NCBI GenBank assembly: GCA_015499985.1
Contig: JAAAUF010000534.1
Span: 1 to 28,815 of the forward strand
Direction of reading: 5' to 3'
DNA length: 28,815 nucleotides
Source: Haplosporangium gracile
Lineage: Eukaryota > Mortierellomycota > Mortierellomycetes > Mortierellales > Mortierellaceae
Shown: positions 1-12,841 of the stretch, in pieces
Position numbering within the stretch: position 1 is the stretch's first letter
How the letters are laid out: each line of letters opens with the position of its first letter
The notes under the pieces: generated by a model
What the model was told of the DNA's origin: nothing
The model's input: only the letters and a program-made list of their open reading frames with translations
Databases searched by the model: none
Translations under genes and position numbers: made by a program

Positions 1-2686
1 AAAGGTCTTCAAGACGCAACTACGACGATGTCCCTCCACACTTTCGCCAACCCGACAAGGCCCCTCCCTTCCACCACTACGACGACAACAAGCAAGACTC
101 TGATCGCTACACCCCGTCCTCCTCCCCCTCTTCCTCCAACAAGCGAGACCGTGAGAAGCAAGAGGACGATGGTCCAAGGAAAGAAGCCGCAGGAAGTAAC
201 TACAACTCCTCATATACAACCAACAGCAGCAACAGCAGCGCCAACGGCAACGGCAACACGAAGAAGCACGAGTCGCCGTTGGAAAAGAAGAGTAGAATAG
301 AAGACCATCTTAAAAGGAACCCACACGATAAGCAGGCACATGCTGACGCATACAGAATCTATGGACTCAACATCCGCAAGGCTTCTGAGGATCGTGAACG
401 GTCAGGAACTCCTGCATTGATTCCAAAGGGCAACTGCATGGGCGATACCAACAAGAACGGAGGAGAATCCCAGCAGCAGCAGCAGCAGTCGTTATCGCTG
501 TCGGTACTGTCAGTAATACCATATGAGGACTTGCAAGAATATCGGAACACCACGGAGAATGATTACCACTTCAATAATCATCACTTCAACCCTAACTTCC
601 AGATCCGACTGAGCTCTGCGGCACCGACACCATCAATATCAACAACACCACCTACCGATAACCTGCATCCTTGGACCCGATCACCCTCCGTGACATCGTC
701 CTCAAGTCAATTGCAGTCTCCAGCATCAAGTACGACGGAAATCCACCCAGAATCGTCTTCCCATTCAACTTTCGCTCAACCTTACAATCGGACAGATCAA
801 GGCGAGCCGGGAACTGAAGCGACAATAGAACGTTTAAGATCTGAGACAGTACAGCCTTACCAACAATCGGAAAAAGCACAACCATCACAGTCGCAACCCC
901 ATTCTCGACTCGGCGATATCATGACAATGGTCCCCTCGCTGGCGCTCCTGGCTGTCGACGAGAAGATCAACTATCTTGACCACTTGTGGAGGACTGGCAG
1001 CGACAAACTCAGTCAGACGGTCAAGGTGGCAGAGCAGAGCGTGCTTACCTGTGTGCTCCGGCAAGTTTTAGAGGAGGTCAAGATATATGCGGTCCTCAGG
1101 GAGACGTTACAGAGCCAGGACGTTAAAGGACATATCGGCACCATTGGCACACTGGGCGAGATGATGCGACAGTTGGAGGCTAAGAGAAAGTTCGATATCA
1201 CCTGTCTTCAGCCTGGAGTCCCTATCCCAGAGATTCCTCTCGAACAAAGCATTCACGTCATGGATGCTCCGACGCCTCTTCTGGCAACGAGCAATGGAGC
1301 CGAATTGACGACTACGCCTGTGACAGAAGTAGGAACAATACCGCCAGACAACGTCAAGGGATTACCGATGTTATCATCTGACCAACCGCACTCGGCAGAT
1401 GCAAGTAATCCATGGAAACAAGCACTGGAACAAACGGGATCTGGCCAGACGCAAATCAGCAGGACAACAATATACCATGACATGGACAGTAGCCCGACAG
1501 AGGATCCCGAAGGTACTGTGTTTTTGTTTTATTACGACTGAAATAATTGTTCATTTTGTACCAGCTTGCTTGGTCTTGAAGCAATGCACTACTAAGTCTC
1601 TGTTCCGCCGTCCTCATCCTCTTAACCCTAGGACATAACGTCCAATCTTCAAACAACCTAACAGTGTATGAGTCTATTCTGGATACGACTACAACAACAT
1701 CAACGACGGTCTCAACTTTGCCCGCTCTTGACCGCCCCAATACATCCAGCATAATGGAACTCCAAGTGGTATCAACGGCGTCGTCGTCATCGTTGCCGCT
1801 CAACTCACGGTCATCTAGCGTATCCTCAAGCCCAACTGCCGGGACCTCGAGGTGGGACAAGTTAACGCCAAACAAGACAACCAGGGCCATACAGTCTGAT
1901 AACAGTCGAACGGATATACCAGTATCACAACAAAGTAGCCCTGTTCCTCCAGCGTTGGCCTTTTCGACCTCAACATGTGGAAACATGGAACAAGCTATCC
2001 ACACGACTAGCGGTGGTATCAGTAATAGCGGCCGTGCGATGATTGATATTGAAAAGGAACTGCGATTAATTCGAGAGGAAGGGCAGGAACAACGACTCCG
2101 GACGGATCAATTACTAGTACAGCTCGAGTCCGAGGCCCGTCTGCGGCGGGAAGCAGATCATCAGATCTCAAAACTGTCACAGGAACTGCAGAACGAACGA
2201 TACTTGACTCTAGAAAAGGATCTGGAATCGAAACGGTCTGAGGCTCTGTTGATGATGGCCAAGGCCCGCGAGGAGATCCAACAGAGCAAAGTGTTGATTG
2301 CTCAAGCCAAAGAGGAACTTGCACTAGAACGGGCTGCCAAGGCAGAGGCGATGATTGAGACTGCCAGGATCGAGGTTGAACGGAACCGGCTGTTGGCGTA
2401 TGTTCAGAGCCTTGGTGGACCACCTGCGCTCATGACTGGAGATCTCCTCGTGGGTGACAAGCCGGCTTTGCCTCTCAACAGTTCTGCGACCTTTTCGGCA
2501 CGGTTTCCTTCACCGGCTGGATCGGACGGAGGAGGAGGAATATTGGCGGGTGCTCCAGGTTCCGGAGGACCATTATCACTCGTAAATGCTGAAATCCCTG
2601 CTGCTCAAGTCAATCGAGACCATCCTATCGATACTATTGCAATTCCTGTCAAGGTGGAGAGTGCCTTGCACCAGCCTCCGCCTTGA
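1..2686 (+). CDS. Low-complexity coiled-coil protein of unknown function, 5' partial, 2 exons
   Basis: I do not recognise this protein. The frame is open from base 3 with no convincing start, so the true 5' end lies outside the window. Exon 1 runs to 1512. A 152-nt intron (GTACTG...CTAACAG, 1513-1664) joins in phase 1 to exon 2 (1665-2686), giving about 843 visible residues. The N-terminal part is Asp/Asn/Ser/Lys-rich and contains a Gln run near 469-488. A more ordered, hydrophobic, conserved-looking block is encoded at about 909-1245. A Ser/Thr-rich linker follows, then a strongly charged heptad-like coiled coil (about 2038-2410, Glu/Arg/Leu/Ala-rich). The tail is Gly/Pro-rich. A scaffold or cytoskeletal role is possible, but nothing in the sequence proves it. 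The gene converges on the phosphoribosyltransferase gene. Confidence 0.75.
1513..1664 (+). other. Intron of the coiled-coil protein gene
   Basis: The donor is GTACTG and the acceptor is CTAACAG. Splicing turns Glu|G plus TG into a Val codon and joins two long open frames that otherwise lie in different frames. The in-frame readthrough stops 29 nt into the intron, which supports real splicing. Confidence 0.75.
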
Positions 2687-2695
2687 TGCGTTTAT

Positions 2696-2719
2696 GTTAT
2701 TATTATTATTATTATTATT
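2696..2719. repeat. TTA/TAA trinucleotide microsatellite
   Basis: About eight copies of TTA lie directly after the stop codon of the coiled-coil gene, in the 3' UTR shared by two converging genes. The rest of the 193-base gap to the next stop codon is A/T-rich and holds a weak ATTAAA-like polyadenylation signal near 2774. No gene is visible there. Confidence 0.85.
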
Positions 2720-2879
2720 TTTACCTTCCCCTCTTTTTTGTAACATAAAATGGCTTTACGATGGAATGTGTTTAATTAAATAATGCAGAATAGAATGAAG
2801 AGTGAATGATGGATTGCGGGAAGGAAAAAAAGCAAAAACAACTACAACTACATTAATAAGAGAAAAAGACGGAAAACTC

Positions 2880-4349
2880 TTAGTAGGTGTTGTCGCGAGA
2901 CTTCTCGGTATGGTCCTCGATATCAAGGGCATCCCAGGGATAGACGAGCCACTGATCGGGCATCTGCTTGCATGCGAAATACCGTCCGTTCATGATCTCG
3001 TCGGGCAACTGCTCACGCTTCTCCTTCAGCTTGTTGTGAAGGACAAAGATACCAATCTTGGTCTCGGGAACCTCCTTGCCCTGGGCACGGAGCTTCTCGG
3101 ACTCGATCTCGAGATCCTTGGTCAGCTCCCTCACGGCGTAGGCCAATGTGCGGCGGGTATCGTCGACCTCGTCGACAATCAGAATGTTGCGACCGATGAG
3201 GGAGGTCTCGGAGGAGTCAAAGTTGAGCCATTGGGTCTTGATGACCTCGGGCTCCAGAGTGGCGGATCCATCATTCTTGTGGGCGGCCTTCCAGATCTCG
3301 AGATCCTCGTAGAGTGACAAGCCAATGGCCTGGATTGAGATGTTCTTGTTATTCTTCTTCTTCAAGAAAGTTCTCTGTTTGACCAACGATTGTTTTCGTT
3401 CGTTAACATGTTTGTTACAGCGAGGCAAAGTTGGTTTTGATTGATTGGTTTGTTGGTTGGTTGTTGTCGTTGTATGTCGGTGAGGCGAAGATGGGTTTAC
3501 AGAAAAGATGAAAAAAGAAAAAGGAACGAATGGTTAACAAGTTGCATCAAATGGCCACATACCAAAGAAAACCATCATCGACAAAAAAAATCGGACAAAT
3601 CAGTCAGGTCCAACCAAGGTAAAGAAAAAAAAAGTGGAGGGGGGAGATGACTTGTTGACTTACCAAGATGCGAGCTGAGTATCAAAAATCATATCCCAAA
3701 AGAAGGTTTTCCGGGTGAGCCGACACAACGAGACGAAACACACGCGAGTAAAGCAGCAAGGAGGAAAGAGGGAGAAGTGGAGGTTTTTTTTTTCTTCAGG
3801 TCAGTTAAACATGTAGGGTAACACAATAGCGGTGCAGCAACGAGCGAAACAGCAACTCCTTTTTTGGGTCCCTCTTTTGCTTGTGCCCTATCCTCGTAAA
3901 AAGCACCCTGATAGTTGAAGACAAACTATCCGATCCTGCTCTGCATGCCCTCCTTTTCCAAGTCAGTCCATAGCGCCACCAAGAGGAGAAAAACACAAAA
4001 GAGCAACCTTGCAGGTAGGCAAGGGTTGTCCAGTTTCGACGATCCAATTGACAAACGAATACGCCCCTTATTGTCCGCTGTATGTTGTACGTATTGAGAT
4101 TTTCTTACCAGGGATGAATCCACCTCCACCAATGGCGACTATAATCATGACGGTAGCAAGCAGAAGAAGCGTTAAGAACGATAGATAGACAGCGAATGTT
4201 ACTGCTAAAGTGTCAGAAACAAGCCAAAAAAAGGGGGAGGGGTTCTTACCCATGATGTCGGGCTGGAAGTCCTCGTTGAGGTGCATCGAATCGACAGTCT
4301 CCTTGACCATGGTGTGGATCTGGTTGTAGCTGACGTGAATCTTGCTCAT
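2880..4349 (-). CDS. HPT1: Hypoxanthine/guanine (xanthine) phosphoribosyltransferase, Hpt1-like
   Basis: Purine salvage enzyme that transfers phosphoribose from PRPP to hypoxanthine or guanine, giving IMP or GMP; cytosolic. The exons are 4349-4250, 4138-4109, 3674-3664 and 3374-2880, giving 211 aa against about 221 in yeast Hpt1. The first start codon lies in good context just upstream of a Tyr-Asn-rich N-terminus like that of yeast. The AIGGGGFIPAR loop is assembled from three exons. The PRPP-binding acidic loop ILIVDEVDDTR is at residues 111-121, and the Trp/Tyr-Pro-Trp base-binding end (WLVYPW) is near the C-terminus. The third exon is only 11 nt, encoding Ala-Arg-Ile-Leu across its phases, and is needed to restore the family motif. 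Xanthine preference (Xpt1-type) cannot be excluded. The whole domain is intact. Confidence 0.92.
3664..3674 (-). other. 11-nt micro-exon (exon 3 of HPT1-like gene)
   Basis: The site reads CAG|CTCGCATCTTG|GTAAGT on the − strand. With one base carried from exon 2 it gives codons for Ala, Arg, Ile and Leu. Together with RTFL from exon 4 this restores the conserved ARILRTFL string known from yeast Hpt1. Skipping it would shift the frame. Confidence 0.88.
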
Positions 4350-4414
4350 GGTGAAGAGTATTGAATGGGAGTGTGTGTATTGTACAAGGGGATGAGAGAT
4401 GGGACAGATGTCCA

Positions 4415-4445
<31 letters not shown>

Positions 4446-4655
4446 GACCTTGCCCAACCTGTCTCTTGACTTTTTATCTTTTTTTTTTGTTTATTTTTGC
4501 GCACAGTGACTGTCAAGTTGAACAATGCGGGCAAGCTCCTGTTTGATTTTCTGCTTTTTGCACTTTACTTTACTGAAAGCTCCAAGGTATTTATATATCC
4601 TTCGTACAACCCATCCCTCCTCAAAAATAAATTAGAAACAAAACACTCCTCTCAT
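4350..4655 (-). promoter_or_regulatory. Intergenic: HPT1-like promoter and calcineurin A 3' UTR
   Basis: Two genes on the same strand are separated by about 300 bases. The stretch holds an AAAAAG run around 4420-4447 and T-rich tracts. I see no TATA box with a clear position and no further gene. Confidence 0.4.
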
Positions 4656-8592
<3,937 letters not shown>

Positions 8593-9065
8593 GCTGTTTT
8601 CAGGTTATTGTTGTTGTTGCTGCTGCTGTTGTTGTTGTTAAAGTGATTGCTGTTGTCGCTGTTGATCCCGAGAAGTCGCAGTAGTGAAAAGAAGAGTCGA
8701 GTGAGAAATGGGGAACGAGAAAGGGATGAGAAGAGAAAAAAGAAAAGAGAAAAAGGCAAAAAAAAAAAGAGAAAAAGGCAAAAAAAAAAAAGCACAAAAA
8801 AAGCCGTGACGAATGGGGCGGGAATGGTGCGCCATTTGCCCTCTATCCACCTGGCTGTTCTCTCTCCCTTTGCCCTCTTCCCTCTCTTCCTCTCCTCCTC
8901 TCTCCCTCTCCAGTCTGCTTCCCCAGGACAAGGGATGCACCCCTCTCTCTCCCTCTCTCTCCCTCTATCTTTCTCTCTTAATGGCTTACAAGTGGGTAAA
9001 GCGCTATCCTTATCTCATTCGCCAGCCCATCCCATGACTGCCTTTATTTCCTCGCATGTCTGGAT
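8593..9065 (-). promoter_or_regulatory. Calcineurin A promoter and 5' UTR; hexokinase 3' UTR
   Basis: Directly upstream of the calcineurin start lies a CAA/CAG/AAT-type triplet stretch (about 8603-8640). Beyond it is a long strand-asymmetric purine/pyrimidine region with GAGAAAAAGGCAAAA-type repeats (about 8700-8800) and a CT tract (about 8870-8985). No gene is visible in this stretch. Confidence 0.5.
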
Positions 9066-11628
9066 TTAGCGGACCTCTCGGGTGTCAGTGCGTGGCTGTG
9101 CCGCTGATCGTATCGCCAAAGCAGCTCCGAGGGCTGCTCCAGTACTGCTCCCGTCAAGACATCGCCCGAGCCTGATCTTTCCCATAAACCCTCCACTGAC
9201 ACAGTCGTTCGCAAACAAAAAGGACATCTCGGGCTCTAATGCAAACAGTTCCTCAAGACCACGAACAAGATCGCTTTCGTATCCAGGATAAAATCCGTGC
9301 AGACTGCCATCCACCCCAATGTCTACCCCACCTTGCCTCTCAGCCTCATTTCTTGCCCATGTGTACCCCATCGTATGCTCCAGAATACCACCCAATGCAG
9401 CAGCTGCCAGCCGAGCCGACCGCTCGCCAACCAGCTCGACGACTAACTTGACGATTTGCCGATCAGATAGCGTTGTTGCTCGCTCCTTCTGTAACTCTCC
9501 TTCCCTAGTCAGACCTGCTGTCTCTGCCACAGCTGCAAATTGAGTCTCCAATGACTCAATTTGGCCCAGCCCGAGACTGTCTTCAAGTACGCGACGAACT
9601 TCTTCTAGATCAGGTGTCAAGTCCCCTTCTATCACAGACATGTACTCTGTCAAAAACTTCCAGGGTGTGTCCAGCTTGTGGCTGCTTCGGCCTCGAAAAA
9701 GCAATTGATTGTCGATCAAATCCAGAAGAACGCTTCTTGTAATCTCGCCCAAGTACATGCCAGCAATCATCTTTTCAAATAATTGCTTGGAGGGATTCTA
9801 GGCAGTGAAAGATGTGAATTGGGAAACAGATGGTTAGCTGTTTGCCACAACTGTATAGTATATAGCGCAAGGAGGGATACCATTCGTCGACGGTTATGAG
9901 GATAACTTACAAGCGACTTTCGATCCACCTTGTTGTCAAACATGGTCCTGGGCAGGACGGTTCGCTCATTGTCAAACGCGCCAAATTCGACGTTGATGGC
10001 CATTTCCTGAGCGGAGGCCTCAACATCGTTTCCAAGCACGGTAGTATCCCTCTTCCCGATTCGATCAACCCTTTCAATGTAAGCAGCATTGCTTCCTGTT
10101 CCTAGGCCACTAATGAACAACAAGCAGAAAGCCATGAGTTGGTCTGAACAAAGCATCGCGTACTAGACAACTTTCGCGTGTTGTTCCATCGATATTCAGT
10201 CAACACTTACAGGCCGACGACAGTGCGGGAGTAGATAAACGCATGCGAGAGCAGTGTTCCAACGGTATCATTCATTAGAACAGCTTAAAAAGCAATGAAA
10301 GATTGATGTCAGCGCGTTTCCTTCTTTTGCATTATTCGTAACAAGCTAGGGAAACGAGTGTGTCCAAAGGTAGACGCGAATACGTACCGACATTGACACT
10401 CAGATTTCTGCCCAAAAGTGCTTGCTGCAGGGACTCGGCAGGGTCCTTTCCAACCATGCCGTGACAGTCGTATCCTTTGGTCCAGGCGATTAAAGTGCCG
10501 CTGTTGACGCTTGTATGTAGGACCGGAAAGGAGAACGTGAACCCGAGCTCCAGTTGGCTCTCCTTCGGAATTACGGCGTCATTCGCGAGCACTACGACGA
10601 ATTATTTATATCGAGAGGTTAGAACCCGTTCAGTACACAATACGTGCCACTACAAGTAAAGAGTCGGAGACTTACAGAACGAGTCGATGCAACTAGCCAT
10701 GAAATCTATCGTATGCGTGAAATGAGGAAATGAGATGATGAATACGCAGACGCCAACTATGGTATAATTCACACGCTCTGACAAGAAAAAGGGGAGGAGA
10801 AACCAACGGTATGAATGAACAAGGTGACAAAAAGAGAAGACGTACCAAAGAGCAGCTTTGATTCTCCAACTTTGAGCAAAGGGTCGATGGCATATTTTTT
10901 CTGCCTTGTACTGACTTTACTTCCTTGCGAGAGCTCGACGAGTACCACTCTGAGATAAGTGCCTCCGATATCCAACGTCAGGTATGTCCCCGTCTCTACG
11001 CGTAAGGCGTACATGAAAAGGAAGTGAAGCTTATTAGCACATTCAAAAATAGCTGCGATGACATCCAGCACACTATACATTAAAGCAGGCTTGTACCTGA
11101 ACCACTGGGTCGTCCGAGGATGTGAGTTTGAACCATGGCGATTGTCTCCCCTTGTTTGGCAAGGCCCTTGATCATTTCGGACTTGAAGCAGTCTTTGATT
11201 TCCTTGAGCTTAGCGGGCAGGATGGTGAACTCCTTGACAAGGCTGGCAATGGCCACTTGCTGCTTTTGCGACTCGTATACGACCTCTGACCGGATAATTG
11301 GACTGCGTGCAGGTCGAGGGTGATTCTTGGTGACGAAGGTTCGCCTGGGGTCAACTTCTCCCACGAGTTCAAGAGGAGACGTGACTGTTGGAGCTGTTGA
11401 AAGCATGTGTGTCAGCAAGACTGCAGTGAATGAGAGAGCGAATGAAGACCAAGATGAGTGTGAGTGTGAGTGTGAGTGTGAGTGTGAGTGCGAATGCGAA
11501 TGTGAGTGCGAGTGTGAATGTGAGTGTGAGTATGAGCGCGAATGTGGGGTAGAGGAGAAGACTTTGCTGCTTTGTGCTCTCTCTCTCATTCTTTCTCCAA
11601 CCCCCGCTTTGACCACCAATCTACTCAT
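9066..11628 (-). CDS. Hexokinase-family sugar kinase with N-terminal Ser-His repeat
   Basis: ATP-dependent sugar 6-kinase family (hexokinase/glucokinase/GlcNAc kinase-like). The exons are 11628-11097, 10995-10846, 10705-10676, 10591-10388, 10283-10211, 10109-9911 and 9797-9066, giving 639 aa. Visible motifs are phosphate-1 DIGGTYLR (186-193), the sugar loop FSFP and WTKGYD (T276, K277), the catalytic NDTVGTL (N310, D311), [10 protein letters not shown] (E342), VEFGAFDNE and a C-terminal DGSSTGAAL. The usual Asn of GGTNFR is Tyr191. The first ATG puts an SHSHSH stretch and a short hydrophobic patch ahead of the kinase fold. A start at 11406 would give 565 aa. Fungal hexokinases are about 490 aa, so the N-terminus is long either way. 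Which sugar it uses cannot be read from sequence, and a regulatory, weakly active paralogue is possible. Confidence 0.9.
11455..11543 (-). repeat. Imperfect GAGTGT hexanucleotide repeat coding (Ser-His)n
   Basis: About fourteen hexamers lie in the first exon of the hexokinase-family gene. On the sense (−) strand they read TCN CAY. Most differences between copies (GAG/GAA and TGT/TGC) fall at third codon positions and are silent. Two copies at the N-terminal end change His to Tyr or Arg. This pattern suggests the repeat is translated, but the sample is small. Confidence 0.75.
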
Positions 11629-12020
11629 GGTCACATGATCCTCGCGTAGACTTGATAAAAAGGCTCATTTTTTCTTCCAAATGTGCTTTCGACCCAGCGT
11701 CGGTTTTGGTGGGAGACTCTGATCGAAGGGTCCTATCGTCTGTTTGTTTGTTTTTGGTGTCTGCAGTTACCGCCGCCGCCTCTCTCTCTTAATTTAACAC
11801 TTGACGACTATTAGCTGTCGACGACTGGCTTTAAGCAAAGCATTATGCTTTTAGACATGATCTGCTCTATAAACAAAGTCGTTGGGTTGTTGTTTTGTCT
11901 CTTCTCTGAGCACTGGCCGTAGTCAAAAGGGACATTGGGGTATATTATTGTTGCTGGTTAAGATAGCCTCAACCTCTGCTCGCAGATTGTACTAAATGAT
12001 CGCCAAGAACCGCGTCCTCC
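11629..12020 (-). promoter_or_regulatory. Hexokinase upstream region
   Basis: This non-coding stretch lies before the hexokinase-family start. It contains an in-frame stop 14 codons upstream of the ATG and a short upstream ATG (near 11671) whose frame overlaps the start. I could not place a TATA box or a transcription factor site with confidence. Confidence 0.4.
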
Positions 12021-12791
12021 TCAAACATCTACCCCATCATCGCGAAGCTCCTTGTTATATACAAAAGTCATCTCCTCCACCTCATCCCGCCTCCTGGACT
12101 CTGCCTCCGCCTCCAAGCACCTATAGGGCGAATTGACAAAATAAAGGTATTCAAATGTACTTTAAGTTCTTTAGGTTTGCTCTGCTGAACAGTGACGATG
12201 CTTGTTAATTTTGTTTGTTTGTTGTGGTTGTTGTTGTTGTTGGTTTATGCCCAGGCCACTTCGGTAAACGGTGAAACAGGTCAACCTTTCCGTCCGCCTT
12301 TGGACGAAAGAAACACAAACAAGACAAAAAGCAAACAACCTTGCTCTCCATGCTCCATAGAGAAAAGGTGTAAGGAGTGTAGAGGACGATATGGCGTAGG
12401 TGTTTGTTTTCTCTTTCTCACCCTAACAACACGGAGCCCTTCGGTCTGGTCATTTGAGATGCAAGCATCGTCCCGGTGCGCGCGCACACACAGAAACGGA
12501 CAAATACTTTCAAATTTTTCTCTTACAAGGTCAATAAGATTTGCTCCCTTCTACTCCCGCCTTCTCACGAACGGCCACAGGAAGGAATGGACATTCTACC
12601 AACACCGAAACACACATGTTCTCAAAGAGCATGCTTTTTCTGTTTCTGTAGCACAGTGTGTATTCAATATCTAATGTCCAATCTACGCCTAACTAAGGTC
12701 GACATCAAAGGCATGAAATGACACGGCTGCTTACCTGAAGTGGTGCAGGAGTGCCCTTGGTACGGAATGATGGCGACCTATACCCTTGCAT
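12021..12791 (-). CDS. Possible small spliced gene of unknown function
   Basis: Three exon-like pieces lie between two well-defined genes. The first is an ATG exon of 19 codons ending in a strong donor (12791-12735, CAG|GTAAGC). The second is a middle piece near 12470-12430 that begins ATGCTTGCATCT and ends at GG|GTGAGA in phase 2. The third begins after CTATAG at 12120 and reads to a TGA at 12021 with a charged, natural-looking end (EEMTFVYNKELRDDGVDV). The middle and last pieces join in phase, giving a 48-aa peptide. How the first piece joins is unresolved, and it starts only 50 nt after the pseudouridine synthase stop. I do not recognise a family. It could be a small gene, alternative 3' exons, or chance. 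Confidence 0.3.
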
Positions 12792-12841
12792 GTAATAGAA
12801 AAATGAGACAAGGGCTGAGAGAGAGGACAACTTACTGCTGG

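Noticed and set aside
2802..3317. A 171-codon + strand frame rich in Leu and Gly.
   Set aside because: It lies antisense to the last exon of the phosphoribosyltransferase gene, whose motifs are clear. It is an antisense shadow.
12121..12135. CTATAGGGCGAATTG, identical over 15 bases to the T7-side polylinker of common cloning vectors as I remember it.
   Set aside because: The match stops on both sides, with no T7 promoter core and no polylinker sites, and it lies in otherwise normal fungal sequence. Chance is more likely than vector contamination.
12192..12674. A 160-codon + strand frame that starts with a hydrophobic, signal-peptide-like stretch.
   Set aside because: The leader comes from a TTG/GTT repeat, the rest has no domain or natural composition, and − strand exon signals overlap it. 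It is likely a shadow.
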